Source: Ferroplasma acidiphilum (lineage in GTDB: Archaea; Thermoplasmatota; Thermoplasmata; Thermoplasmatales; Thermoplasmataceae). Taken from it: a DNA stretch of 64,000 nt. The notes under the pieces were generated by a model that was not told the DNA's origin, made no database searches, and was given only the letters and a program-made list of their open reading frames with translations. The translations under genes were made by a program, and so were the position numbers. The stretch covers positions 1,240,001-1,304,000 of the forward strand of contig NZ_CP015363.1 of assembly GCF_002078355.1 (NCBI RefSeq), written 5' to 3'. Shown piece after piece: positions 54,855-63,923 of this stretch (position 1 is the stretch's first letter; every line of letters starts with the position of its first letter).

Positions 54855-56303
54855 TTATTTATCTCCTGAGTTGGTTTCAACTGAAGCTGCCTTCTTCTTT
54901 CTTGCCACGGTCATATATGACATGAGGGCCCCCATAACCAGAACAATCATGGAAACAAGAAGGGCGTAATGCAACCCTACTATGAACTTGCTGGATAACC
55001 CGCCCTGAAGTTTGTCAACGCCGAGGAAGACTTCGAATGTAACATACCGTGGAACTGTGGATGCAGCTACTGTAATGGCAATGACATAGCTCATCAATGT
55101 GCCTATATTTGTAAGCGTCCTCAACAACCCGGAAGAGGATCCATAAAGCTGTTTCGGCGAATTGGACATGACAGAGCTTGTGTTTGATGGCCAGAACATG
55201 GACCCGCCAAACCCGGTTATTATAGACCCTGCTATTACCACATATATCGGTGTCGATACGCCAAGGAACAGGTAAACAACTATTCCTGCGGCCATTAATA
55301 ATATGCCTGTTCCGGCAAGCATCCCTGGTGCAATCCTGTCTGAAAGCTTGCCCATCTTAGGTGACAGAAAACTGGATAGAAGATAGCCTGGAACCAGAAC
55401 CAGGGAAGCGTAAAATGGTGTCAATCCCCTTACGCCCTGCAAATACATTATAAGAATAAAAATTACTGATAAAAAGCCTATTGCCTGGAGTGTAGCAGCA
55501 GCAAGGGACATGGATAATTTTCTGTTCTGGAAAACCCGTGTATCTATAACAGGGCTCTTTGAGCGTTTTTCAAGAATGGCAAAGGGAATTATTATTATAA
55601 GCCCTATTATTACCAGTGCAAGATTAAAATAATTTGCGCCAACTGAAGCCACCTCAATGGCACCATATGATATGAGCCCCAGCATGGCCACAATTAAAGC
55701 CGTTCCTGTATAATCAATCTTTGTACTGGATTTTTTATTATCTTTTATGTACTTTGATGCTATGTAAAACCCTATGAGGCCTATTGGCACATTTATATAA
55801 AATATATATCTCCATCCTATGAAAGTGGTTATAATTCCACCAAGGACAATTCCAAGGACCCCGCCGATGCTCCATCCCATGCTGGTAATGCCAAATGCCC
55901 TACCCCTTTCACGGGCTGGAAAATAATCTGCAATTATGGCGTTGCTGTTAGCCTGAAGCAGTACTGCGCCGAATCCCTGTATTATACGTGAAAAAATGAG
56001 GAAGTCAATAGTAGGGGAGGCTCCTGACATTGCTGAACCTATTATAAAAATGATAAACCCTACATTAAATATCCTGCCTCTTCCAAATATATCGCCTAGC
56101 TTGCCCATCTGTGTTGTCAATGTAGCCAGAACAAGAAGATACACCAGTATAACCCATATGGTATTAATAAAAGGGGCATGGAGGTCAACTGTAAGTGTGG
56201 GCAATGCCAGTATAACTATTGTTGTATCTATTGCCGACATCAACATTCCTATTAAAACACTGACAAGAATATACGTACGTTTTTTATCCTCTACTTTATC
56301 CAT
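54855..56303 (-). CDS. DHA2-family MFS transporter (EmrB-like)
   Basis: 482 residues with fourteen helices. Helix 1: LIGMLMSAIDTTIVILALPTL (motif D1), loop QMGKLGDIFGRGRIF, helix 5 motif C-like GWSIGGVLGIVLGGII. Probably exports drugs or metabolites in exchange for protons. Homologue of 35059. ATG at 56303 with an AT-rich upstream region. Convergent with the acyl-CoA synthetase, 7 bases apart. Confidence 0.88.
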   Translation of the reverse strand: MDKVEDKKRTYILVSVLIGMLMSAIDTTIVILALPTLTVDLHAPFINTIWVILVYLLVLATLTTQMGKLGDIFGRGRIFNVGFIIFIIGSAMSGASPTIDFLIFSRIIQGFGAVLLQANSNAIIADYFPARERGRAFGITSMGWSIGGVLGIVLGGIITTFIGWRYIFYINVPIGLIGFYIASKYIKDNKKSSTKIDYTGTALIVAMLGLISYGAIEVASVGANYFNLALVIIGLIIIIPFAILEKRSKSPVIDTRVFQNRKLSMSLAAATLQAIGFLSVIFILIMYLQGVRGLTPFYASLVLVPGYLLSSFLSPKMGKLSDRIAPGMLAGTGILLMAAGIVVYLFLGVSTPIYVVIAGSIITGFGGSMFWPSNTSSVMSNSPKQLYGSSSGLLRTLTNIGTLMSYVIAITVAASTVPRYVTFEVFLGVDKLQGGLSSKFIVGLHYALLVSMIVLVMGALMSYMTVARKKKAASVETNSGDK

Positions 56304-56399
56304 CTTATTATCACTTCTTGCAGTCGGGTCACTGCAGCGGGAGTGCCAATCCCTGTTTAAATAGGCTTATGAAACAGAACGGTGATTTATACATGAAAT

Positions 56400-56954
56400 T
56401 TAAGGGTTTTGTAAACTGTAATGAAAAACTAGATCGCTTAATTCTGCGTATGGATTTTTCGACTTTTCATTCCGCATGCCTGAAATATCAAGCTTGCCCA
56501 TTGTATTCAGGATTTTCATTTTATTTGCCCTTAGAATTATATTCCTGCATACTGAATCATGCCCCCTTTGCATGTGCACTCCTGCTGCACACAGTAGAAT
56601 AATGTATTGATAGGTCAGTTTTTCTATTCCGGAGCTGTTCTTCCAGTTATTTTCCAGTACCTCATGTGCCTCCCAGTAGCGCTCACCTTCCATAAGGTAT
56701 ACTGCAAAATCGAATGACCTTATTTCCTGAAGATAATTTATATCAGAGGTAAAAAAATATTTTCCCATGGCATTTGTTGTATATTTATTGATATTCAGGA
56801 AATAAGAAAGTTCTACCATGCCATTCTCTACCCTTAAATCATACACGAATGGATCATTTTCTTTTAATTTCATGAATAAGGAGTCTCTCTTAAGCCTGTC
56901 CATGCGCATATTATATATGTTAATATATCTTCCCGGATTCCAGTATTCCTGCAT
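56400..56954 (-). CDS. DUF309 protein
   Basis: 184 residues from ATG 56954 (MQEYWNPGRYINIYNM). The C-terminal half is the DUF309 domain with FAVYLMEGERYWEAHEVLENNWKNS and QYIILLCAAGVHMQRGH, containing the His/Glu residues seen in the family. Start chosen because AGGTAAT precedes it and it lies 14 bases after the dinB stop; the upstream in-frame start at 56993 would overlap dinB. Function unknown. Confidence 0.75.
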   Translation of the reverse strand: MQEYWNPGRYINIYNMRMDRLKRDSLFMKLKENDPFVYDLRVENGMVELSYFLNINKYTTNAMGKYFFTSDINYLQEIRSFDFAVYLMEGERYWEAHEVLENNWKNSSGIEKLTYQYIILLCAAGVHMQRGHDSVCRNIILRANKMKILNTMGKLDISGMRNEKSKNPYAELSDLVFHYSLQNP

Positions 56955-56967
56955 ATTACCTATCCCC

Positions 56968-58020
56968 TCAGAAGAAATTATCAAGGCTTTCATTTGAGCT
57001 CATTTTTCCAATCCTTACGCCTATACGCCTTAATTTTCTGCTGTCTGCTTCCAGTATTTTTCCCATTAAGCCGGTGGCAATACCGTATGCGCTCTCCAGG
57101 CTTATCCTTCCGCCTGTATAAGAGCGGGAAACAATATTAAGGTCTTCCATTATCCCGATAGCAGATATCTCGCCCGGAAGCCCTGGCGCTTTGCTGAATG
57201 CGGAATCAACGGCTTTCCGGAGCAGTGGCATTATTATATTTGTGTCCCTTGTGTTTTCCGGGAGTGTTATATAACGCCCGTAATTTTTTCTTATTCTTTC
57301 TTCAACAGGGCTATTATAACGGTTCTCAGCGATTTCAACCAGATAATTATATCTGGCATTGCCAAGTATTTCTATCATTGCCTGGCGGTTTGCACCAAGT
57401 ATATCTTTCAAATATTTTATGCCAGCATCGTTTAATTTTTTTGACAGGATCGATCCGATGCCGGGTATTTTTTTTACCTCCAGGGTATTGAGAAATTCCT
57501 CAACCATTGATTCGTCGATATATTTTAACCCATCAGGTTTCGCCATGTCACCGAGAATCTTTGCTATGGCCTTATTAATTGATATACCTGCGGAAACTTT
57601 CATACCGTATTCTTTGAATATCTCTTCCTTTATTTCTTCTCCAAGTTTAACTGCATCCTGGAACGTAGTGCACTCACCGGTTACATCCAGGTAAGCTTCG
57701 TCAATACTGGCTATTTCCATTTTGTCTGAATAGGTTGATATTGTATTCATAACCCTGTCTGAAAATTCCTTATAAAAATCCTTCCTGATAGGTATGAATA
57801 CAGCTTTATCCTTTCCTATATTCATTGCCTGTGGCAAAGGCATGCCAGATTTAATTCCAATGGACCTTGCAATATAATTGGATGTGGCGACAGCTCCGCT
57901 ATTTTCTGTTCTGCCGGAATAAACGCATACTACCACAGGCTTATCCTTTATAGACGGATCCATTATTTCCTCCACCTGTGCATAAAAATAATCAAAATCA
58001 ATGAATATGATGAAGGGCAT
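56968..58020 (-). CDS. dinB: DNA polymerase IV (Y-family translesion polymerase)
   Basis: 350 residues. FIDFDYFYAQVEE (first metal site), VVVCVYSGRTENSGAVATSNYIAR and MEIASIDEAYLDVTGE (SIDE catalytic box) mark the palm; ETFIPY-like helix-hairpin-helix KIPGIGSILSKKLNDAG the thumb; the little finger covers the C-terminal 110 residues. The C-terminal FDKLL-like end ESLDNFF resembles a PCNA-binding peptide. It copies damaged DNA with low fidelity. Upstream of DUF309 on the same strand, 13 bases apart. Confidence 0.93.
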   Translation of the reverse strand: MPFIIFIDFDYFYAQVEEIMDPSIKDKPVVVCVYSGRTENSGAVATSNYIARSIGIKSGMPLPQAMNIGKDKAVFIPIRKDFYKEFSDRVMNTISTYSDKMEIASIDEAYLDVTGECTTFQDAVKLGEEIKEEIFKEYGMKVSAGISINKAIAKILGDMAKPDGLKYIDESMVEEFLNTLEVKKIPGIGSILSKKLNDAGIKYLKDILGANRQAMIEILGNARYNYLVEIAENRYNSPVEERIRKNYGRYITLPENTRDTNIIMPLLRKAVDSAFSKAPGLPGEISAIGIMEDLNIVSRSYTGGRISLESAYGIATGLMGKILEADSRKLRRIGVRIGKMSSNESLDNFF

Positions 58021-58065
58021 AAATATTATATGAATACTTTGAATTTAATTTTTGCCATTTAATAT

Positions 58066-59283
58066 TCAAAGTACAAGTGAATTCATCCCGGGTTCTCCAG
58101 AATCGCGTGTCATATCCTTTATCCTGTTGTATATCTCCAGGGAGATTGTAGCCTTGTCTGCGTTCTCTATTTCTTCTTTCCTGCCCTTTGAAATAATTGT
58201 GTAATCGTTTTTAGTATCCCCGAATGGCTTTTTATCAAAGCTGTTAAGCACCACCATATCTGGATCTGATTTCTCAAATTTCTTGCTATTATAGGATTTT
58301 TCGCTTTCAAGATTAAACAGAACAAGCACTGCACCCAGAGCCATTTGCCTTATCCTGTCCCTGACTTTAGGGCGTGGTGTTAAAACCAGGTTCTGATCTG
58401 CCCCGCTATCAAGTTTTGTTTTGCTTTCCTTCATGTCAAAATCCATTAATGCCATGGGCATAATTATGTAATCATATTTATTCACGCTGATATATGTGTT
58501 TATTTCTACAATTATATCACGGAGATTGTATTTTTCCATATATGTTGCATAGCCGGGAATGTTATATTCGGAATTTCCTACATAGGTAATTATTGAGGCA
58601 CCGAGCCTGAAAGCATTTCGGGCCAGCCAGTAGCCTGTATATCCCGATGACCTGTTTGTGATTACCCTTACAGGATCAATTGCCAGCTCGCTCCTGCCTG
58701 AAATTATCAGAACATTCTTGCCATTCAGGGCATTGCCATAAATAGACCTGCAAACGTAATCAATTATCCGGTCATTGTCTGCTATCTTTGCCTTTGTTTC
58801 ATCGAATTCCGGATCAACAACCAGAACTCCGAGTTTTTTTAATTTCTCAATATTTTCCTTATTGACAGGATTTTCAAACATATCCCTGTGCATTGCAGGC
58901 ACAACAACTATTTTATTTCCATGGCCCAGTGCATAGGAAAAAAATAGGGAAGGGATGCTATCGGATATCCCATTGGCCATTTTTCCTATGGTATTATATG
59001 ATGCAGGTGCCACAAGGAGTATTGTATTTTCATCAAACATTGATATATGTTCTATATTTCCTGTTATTTGAGTAACCACAGGATTTCCGGTAGCCCATTC
59101 CATTATTGTTTGCCCTATCATGGAAACAGCCTGCTGGCTCATTGCAGATACAACAGAAGCACCTTCACGCTTGAGGTCTCTTATAAGGTCAGGAATACGG
59201 TATATGGAAATGCTTGCAGAACTTGCTATTATGATTTTTTTGCCGGATAGCATATTCTCAAAATGTGATTCTATGTAATTCAT
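58066..59283 (-). CDS. coaBC: CoaBC: phosphopantothenoylcysteine decarboxylase/synthetase
   Basis: 405 residues. N domain (CoaC): SGKKIIIASSASISIYRIPDLI, ILLVAPASYNTIGKMANGISDS (FMN) and VVPAMHRDMFENP. C domain (CoaB): VLIISGRSELAIDPVRVITNRSSG and YIIMPMALMDFDM. It makes 4'-phosphopantetheine from phosphopantothenate and Cys for CoA. An internal ATG at 59250 (MLSGKK) is an alternative start. Usually its catalytic His and Cys are conserved; the expected His is not clear in my reading. Confidence 0.88.
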   Translation of the reverse strand: MNYIESHFENMLSGKKIIIASSASISIYRIPDLIRDLKREGASVVSAMSQQAVSMIGQTIMEWATGNPVVTQITGNIEHISMFDENTILLVAPASYNTIGKMANGISDSIPSLFFSYALGHGNKIVVVPAMHRDMFENPVNKENIEKLKKLGVLVVDPEFDETKAKIADNDRIIDYVCRSIYGNALNGKNVLIISGRSELAIDPVRVITNRSSGYTGYWLARNAFRLGASIITYVGNSEYNIPGYATYMEKYNLRDIIVEINTYISVNKYDYIIMPMALMDFDMKESKTKLDSGADQNLVLTPRPKVRDRIRQMALGAVLVLFNLESEKSYNSKKFEKSDPDMVVLNSFDKKPFGDTKNDYTIISKGRKEEIENADKATISLEIYNRIKDMTRDSGEPGMNSLVL

Positions 59284-59542
59284 ATTTTTAATAGTATTTC
59301 ATGTTTTATATCTTTTATCTATTCATATTATTGATTTTATCACGGAATATTACTGAAATCAAAGGATTTTATTGTGTATATACCTGTGGCATAATTATGC
59401 TTAAATTATCCCGGTGTATCGTTAAAATATTGCCATTAAATGGCCTATTCATATTCTAAAGAATTAATTTTTCCGGATTAAATATTGCTGTTATTTAGTG
59501 GTAAAAGGAAAATGTTTTAAATTAATAAAGCATTAATTAGTT

Positions 59543-60256
59543 ATGGAAGCTAATCCAGAACATATTATGAAAACTGCAAATATGCTTAAAATCCTTGGGC
59601 TGTCGTCCTATGAAGCACAGGCCTTTGCCTCATTAGTATATCATGGTGTGGCAAACGCTGATACTATTGCGGATACGGCCGGGATTCCCAGAACTTCTGC
59701 ATATAAAGTAATGGAATCGCTTGTTTCACGGGGGTTTGCCAGGGAAACAGAGGGGCGCCCCAGAATGTTTAAACCTGAAGATATGGGGAAAATCAGGGAA
59801 AACTTCATAAACAGCGTCAACAAACTGTTTGATGATTTGAGGGAACTGCAGGACGTGCTTCCATCCAAGGGAGACCCGCAACTTGTTTTCACAATTTATG
59901 GAAGGTCAAAGGTAATGAATAAAATGGCCGAGATGTTCGATTTGACAGAGCGTGAAATTCTTATTGCAACACCGAGAATAAGGGAAATAAGGAGTGAGTT
60001 AAAGAAAAATATCGATAATGCCCTTAAAAGGGGTGTAAAAGTGGTTTTTATTACACCGCCGAATAAGAGGGTTCCGCACAACACAGAGGTGCATAGAAAA
60101 GAAGGGCTCATAGCAACAGATGTTGCAAGCGACGATTCACGTGCAATGCTGGCAGGAGCGGATCTGGATGCCTGCGGTTACACCGATAACCCTATACTCT
60201 CCCTGCACGTACTGCAATTTATTAACATGATGATGAATGATGAAGTCAAAATGTGA
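59543..60256 (+). CDS. TrmB-family transcriptional regulator
   Basis: 237 residues. Winged helix LGLSSYEAQAFASLVYHGVANADTIADTAGIPRTSAYKVMESLVSRGFARE, then a coiled coil (NKLFDDLRELQDVL) and the TrmB/PLD-like domain (EILIATPRIREI). It is likely a sugar- or metabolite-responsive repressor. It is 5' to nfo, overlapping by 20 bases. TATA-like AT-rich run (59515-59528) precedes ATG 59543. Confidence 0.87.
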   Translation: MEANPEHIMKTANMLKILGLSSYEAQAFASLVYHGVANADTIADTAGIPRTSAYKVMESLVSRGFARETEGRPRMFKPEDMGKIRENFINSVNKLFDDLRELQDVLPSKGDPQLVFTIYGRSKVMNKMAEMFDLTEREILIATPRIREIRSELKKNIDNALKRGVKVVFITPPNKRVPHNTEVHRKEGLIATDVASDDSRAMLAGADLDACGYTDNPILSLHVLQFINMMMNDEVKM

Positions 60257-61088
60257 TTTTGGTGATTTTGATAAATTAGTTGGAGGGCATGTATCAATAG
60301 CAGGAAGTATCGGGCTTTCACCGGAGAGGGCTGCTGCCTTTGGGTTCAATACATTCCAGATATTTGTTAAAAGCAACCTCCAGTGGAAATATAAGCCTGT
60401 TACTGAAGAAGAGGTGGAAAATTTCAGGGATGGAGTAAAGAAATTCCATATGGCAAAACCGGTTGTACACGCCACATATCTTTTAAACCTCGGTTCAGAA
60501 AACCGCGAACTGGTTGAGAAGTCTATGGATGACATAAAATATGAGATAGAGGTATGCAATAGAATTGGAGTTGACAGGCTGGTACTGCACCCAGGTTCCA
60601 ATAGCAACAGGGAGATTGCATTAAATTCGATTATGGAATTGTTAAATTCACTGGAAACAGGAAATGTGACAATGCTTATAGAAAATTCATCTGGCAAAGG
60701 AAACACGGTTCCAGCAACATCGGAAGAGATGGGAAAAATGCTGGATTTGTCAAAAAATAAGATAGGCATATGCCTGGATACATGCCATTTCTTTGCTGGG
60801 GGTTATGATTTGAAAAATGGCTACAAAGAATCTATTGATTCACTGAGATCCAATGGTATTACAGGCCATATAGGCGCATTGCATATCAATGATTCAATGT
60901 TTGATATTGGCTCTAAAAAAGACAGGCACGAAAATATTGGGAATGGATACATAGGAGATGCTGGATTTTCAAACATAATAAATGACAGGACATTCAATAA
61001 TATACCTATGATTATGGAAACTCCCGGTGGAGATGAACATTATTCAGGAAATATGGAAAAATTGAAGAGCTTGCTGGTGGTGCAATGA
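60237..61088 (+). CDS. nfo: Endonuclease IV (AP endonuclease)
   Basis: 283 residues of the Nfo TIM barrel. GGHVSIAGSIGLSPERAAAFGFNTFQIFVKS, VVHATYLLNLGS, RLVLHPGSN, MLIENSSGKG, GICLDTCHFFAGGYD, ALHINDSM and PMIMETPGG carry the zinc ligands (His, Glu, His, Asp, His, His, Asp, Glu). It cuts abasic DNA made by glycosylases such as the Nudix-UDG protein and UDGs elsewhere. Its start lies inside trmB and it overlaps DUF1015 by 4 bases. Confidence 0.95.
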   Translation: MMKSKCDFGDFDKLVGGHVSIAGSIGLSPERAAAFGFNTFQIFVKSNLQWKYKPVTEEEVENFRDGVKKFHMAKPVVHATYLLNLGSENRELVEKSMDDIKYEIEVCNRIGVDRLVLHPGSNSNREIALNSIMELLNSLETGNVTMLIENSSGKGNTVPATSEEMGKMLDLSKNKIGICLDTCHFFAGGYDLKNGYKESIDSLRSNGITGHIGALHINDSMFDIGSKKDRHENIGNGYIGDAGFSNIINDRTFNNIPMIMETPGGDEHYSGNMEKLKSLLVVQ

Positions 61089-62245
61089 ATATTAAAGAAT
61101 TCAAACCGTATATATTCTCAGGAAACATAGTAGATTCAGTATCGCCTCCATTCGACACAATAACAATTGAACAGGAAAAAAAGCTCCGGGCTGCAAAGTA
61201 TAACATTACAGCATTAAGCCTTCCGGAGTATGGAAATTCCAGTTTAACACCGGAAAAACTCATCAAAAAATGGATTGGCGATAATGTTATCTACCCTTAC
61301 GGGAAAGATATTATAATAATATTGAAACAGGTATTTTACATTAATAAGGAAATTATTACAAGGTACGGCATCATATCGCTTGCGGAAATAGATAGTAGCC
61401 TGAAAGCACATGAAAGTACATTTGAAAAACAGGTTCTGGAAAGAAAAAATGTAATGATCTCACTGAACGGGGAGCCGGAGCCAATTTTCATTGTTGTGCC
61501 AGATAATGGGTTTGATAAAATGGTCAGGAGATTTGCCAGCAACCTTGAGGAAAAATTCAAATTTGAGGAGCCGAGTGGAGTGGAAAATTATGTTTATTTT
61601 CTGGAAGACCAGGAAAAAATAGAAAAACTGAAAGATTCCATAAAGAATGACCAGGGGATAGTTGCGGATGGGCACCACCGTACACAGGCAATAAAGGATT
61701 TAAAAAAGGAAACAGGAGACAGTTTCTGGAATTATGCCATGGCATATATAACTTCAATATATGACAATGGATTAATGATTGGTGGAGTAGACAGGCTTGT
61801 CTACAGGACCAACTTTGAGGAGAATATCCCTAAAATAGAAAATTTATTTGACGTAACTGTTGAACGTACAATAGTGGAAGATAATAATATTCGTGTTTAT
61901 AGCAGGGGGCTTTTCTATAAGCTTGTACCTAAAAAATATGCAATTGACCAGGTAATGGATAGCAAGTATGAAGTATCCACTGAAATAGTAAATAAGATAT
62001 TATTCGGGGAAGTGCTGGGAATTAACAAAAGTAACATGCAAACAAAAATAGGGTATATATATAATACCACAGATGCCATAAATGCGGTGGATATGCATGA
62101 ATGCGACTTTGCCATTATAATACCGCCATGGCAGAAGGATGTTTTCCTGAAAATGGCTCTGGATGGCGTAATATTCCCGCAGAAATCAACATATTTTTAT
62201 CCAAAAATCCCATCAGGAATTGCTATTTACCTCAAGCCATCGTAG
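61085..62245 (+). CDS. DUF1015 protein overlapping a tRNA gene
   Basis: 386 residues. KEFKPYIFS, IVDSVSPPFDTITIEQ, GIVADGHHRTQAIKDL (the HHR signature) and NAVDMHECDFAIIIPPW are DUF1015 features; the HHR motif recalls ParB-like kinases but the activity is unknown. Its final two codons and stop (Pro-Ser-stop) are made by the first ten bases of tRNA-Thr at 62236. In a typical genome such coding-tRNA overlap is rare. It is the last gene of the trmB-nfo-DUF1015 run, with ATGA overlap to nfo. Confidence 0.88.
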   Translation: MNIKEFKPYIFSGNIVDSVSPPFDTITIEQEKKLRAAKYNITALSLPEYGNSSLTPEKLIKKWIGDNVIYPYGKDIIIILKQVFYINKEIITRYGIISLAEIDSSLKAHESTFEKQVLERKNVMISLNGEPEPIFIVVPDNGFDKMVRRFASNLEEKFKFEEPSGVENYVYFLEDQEKIEKLKDSIKNDQGIVADGHHRTQAIKDLKKETGDSFWNYAMAYITSIYDNGLMIGGVDRLVYRTNFEENIPKIENLFDVTVERTIVEDNNIRVYSRGLFYKLVPKKYAIDQVMDSKYEVSTEIVNKILFGEVLGINKSNMQTKIGYIYNTTDAINAVDMHECDFAIIIPPWQKDVFLKMALDGVIFPQKSTYFYPKIPSGIAIYLKPS

Positions 62246-62308
62246 CTCAGCAGGAAGAGTGGCTGATTCGTAATCAGCAGGTCGCGAGTTCAAATCTCGC
62301 CGATGGCT
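62236..62308 (+). tRNA. tRNA-Thr (anticodon CGT)
   Basis: A full cloverleaf: acceptor GCCATCG paired with CGATGGC, D arm GCTC...GAGT, anticodon stem GCTGA/TCAGC around loop TTCGTAA (anticodon CGT, reading ACG), variable AGGTC, T arm GCGAG/CTCGC with loop TTCAAAT, and discriminator T. CCA is not encoded. Its 5' ten bases lie inside the DUF1015 gene, and its 3' 45 bases are repeated at 63837-63881. The introns often found in archaeal tRNAs are absent. Confidence 0.96.
62264..62308 (+). repeat. Left attachment-site copy (3' part of tRNA-Thr)
   Basis: This 45-base stretch, from the anticodon arm to the discriminator, matches 63837-63881 at 44 of 45 positions (A at 62303, G at 63876). The two copies are 1573 bases apart. 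It is the usual target of archaeal tyrosine integrases: the element lies downstream and the intact tRNA is kept. Confidence 0.9.
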
Positions 62309-62757
62309 AATCAACATATTAGTGAGTTTTTTGTATATTGCACTGTATTATTTTTGATATGATTGATAATTTTACTTTCCTTTAAACTTCCTTATGCAAT
62401 ACCATTCGTATCTTTACTATTTTCAATCTAATCACATTGAATTACTTTGTGATTTTTCCCGTAAAGAGTCTTACCTAATACATAGCCCACAAATTTTTTT
62501 AATTTTCTCCACATTTATGATTATCAGAACGTCTGTTTAAATGAGATTCCCCACCATCATATATAATCCTTATTTTCTATCTTGTAAAATCTCCATGCTA
62601 TGACAATATATATAAACATATTTGAATATTATTATATTGAAAACATGTGAAATCCTCGTTTTTACGCCGTGTAAAAGTGTTCACAACATAAATACATTGC
62701 ATGATTGTATGCTTCGTGTTTAAAAATACGAAGCAACATTTTTAAGGAATAATTATC
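62309..62757. other. Left end of the tRNA-bounded segment, no gene
   Basis: 449 AT-rich bases without a supportable gene on either strand. No integrase fragment is visible next to the tRNA copy. Only a 7-bp hairpin (62711-62734) is recognisable; it is listed separately. Confidence 0.4.
62711..62734 (-). terminator. Hairpin after the small membrane protein gene
   Basis: GCTTCGT and ACGAAGC form a perfect 7-bp stem with a 10-base loop, about 24 bases beyond the stop of the minus-strand gene at 62758. It could end that transcript or protect its 3' end. Archaea do not need hairpins for termination, so this is tentative. Confidence 0.3.
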
Positions 62758-63099
62758 TCATCCTACAACATTTTTTGTATGACTGCGTATTTTATCAAAG
62801 GAGAGTATCACACAAATTATTGCAATTACAATCAATATAATACCTGGTAGTGTTGATTCCACAAATGGCATTGGTGTATATGCAATACCATGAATTTGTG
62901 CATATTGTTTATTACCAGGGACAAACATTACATCCATTGCTAAAATATACACTATGCCAATTATAAATCCAAAACCAGCCGCTGCCCTTAACTTACTTTG
63001 AATTCCATCACTTTCAATCTCTATAAGAAGAAAGGTCAAAAATAACACACCAATTCCTCCTACCATCCAAGCTATATCGATTGCACTCATTTCTTGCAC
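62758..63099 (-). CDS. Membrane protein of the tRNA-bounded segment
   Basis: 113 residues, three or four helices (about 7-27, 38-58, 83-104). Its N-terminal part MQEMSAIDIAWMVGGIGVLFLTFLLIEIES and GFGFIIGIVYILAMDVMFVP show no known motif. Starts at 63099 or 63090. It lies in the segment bounded by tRNA-Thr repeats, so it may be accessory DNA. Function unknown. Confidence 0.5.
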   Translation of the reverse strand: MQEMSAIDIAWMVGGIGVLFLTFLLIEIESDGIQSKLRAAAGFGFIIGIVYILAMDVMFVPGNKQYAQIHGIAYTPMPFVESTLPGIILIVIAIICVILSFDKIRSHTKNVVG

Positions 63100-63483
63100 C
63101 CTCTAATTAGCAAATTGCTATAGTTATTTATTCCATAATGCATTTTATATCTATCCAAATATTATCTTGATAGATATAAACCTTATGTAAATAGATAAAA
63201 ACATAGTTTTTTATCTTATAAAGAAACCATATAGTAATCTTCTTCATAACATGTCTATATCGCAATAAATTTTTATGTGATTTCTAATGAAAAACCTTAT
63301 GAAGGTATATTTACATAGCAATTTTAATAAAATTACAATGCATTAATTGTATTAAATAATGCAAAGACGCATTCGCATAATAGTAATTCTGGGATGTGTA
63401 AACTGTATAAAGCAATGGTAAGGTTTATTTGATTAATGCATATTGATGTGTATATCGAGTAGATTTGATAACGAAGTGAATAA
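63100..63483. other. AT-rich non-coding stretch with inverted and direct repeats
   Basis: 384 bases. It has a perfect 10-bp inverted repeat, TATATCTATC (63146-63155) and GATAGATATA (63169-63178), and repeated short words such as AACCTTATG and TAGATA. It could hold the promoters of the flanking genes or a replication origin of an integrated element. Neither is proven. Confidence 0.35.
63146..63178. repeat. Perfect 10-bp inverted repeat in the tRNA-bounded segment
   Basis: TATATCTATC, 13-base spacer, GATAGATATA. It lies 47 bases upstream of the minus-strand membrane protein start. An operator or origin element is possible. Confidence 0.4.
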
Positions 63484-63660
63484 ATGGCCAGAAGAATAAG
63501 AAATATAAAGAGAGATATGTCAGATGGATTTAATATAAAACAGAGATCGAAACTTAAACCTGAGCTTGTTGGGTCGAAAAGAACCATTACACTCAAGGGT
63601 CCAATACTTAATGTTGCCAAGACAAATTATTACAGGGTAGTAAACGAAAGAAAATCTTAA
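63484..63660 (+). CDS. 58-residue basic protein
   Basis: From ATG 63484 it starts MARRIRNIKRDMSDGFNIKQ and ends RVVNERKS. About one quarter of residues are Lys or Arg, mostly in the first 50, and it has no acidic clusters, which suits a nucleic-acid-binding peptide. No family recognised. An opposing 95-codon frame on the other strand exists but looks like a shadow. Located inside the tRNA-bounded segment. Confidence 0.4.
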   Translation: MARRIRNIKRDMSDGFNIKQRSKLKPELVGSKRTITLKGPILNVAKTNYYRVVNERKS

Positions 63661-63836
63661 ATAAACATCAGGCAACACAAATAATCAGTAGTGAAATAAA
63701 CCGATGCTTAAAGCGCGAGTTGCATGGGTGATTAACGAATTGCAATATGTGTAATAGTGGGTCGACACAGTTTCATACCCATAATCCACATGTTTTCCCT
63801 TACTCAATTTTGCCTGTCCATACAAGTATCTAATTG

Positions 63837-63881
63837 TGATTCGTAATCAGCAGGTCGCGAGTTCAAATCTCGCCGGTGGCT
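63837..63881 (+). repeat. Right attachment-site copy (partial tRNA-Thr)
   Basis: Second copy of the tRNA-Thr 3' half (positions matching 62264-62308, one mismatch at 63876). The 5' half of the tRNA is missing, so this is not a working gene but the remnant left at the far side of an insertion. Upstream bases (63831-63836) do not match the tRNA. Confidence 0.9.
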
Positions 63882-63923
63882 TACCACTAAAAGGTTAAAT
63901 CCTTCTGTATCCATAGGATAGTA

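Noticed and set aside
56318-56602. Plus-strand frame opposite DUF309
   Set aside because: It is antisense to a recognised DUF309 domain and has no family features.
62310-62560. Integrase fragment beside the tRNA-Thr copy
   Set aside because: I translated the area on both strands and found no tyrosine-recombinase motif (R..H-R..Y), only short frames.
63333-63620. 95-codon minus-strand frame opposite the 58-residue basic protein
   Set aside because: Composition looks like a shadow frame; start context is poor and it overlaps the better-supported plus-strand gene.
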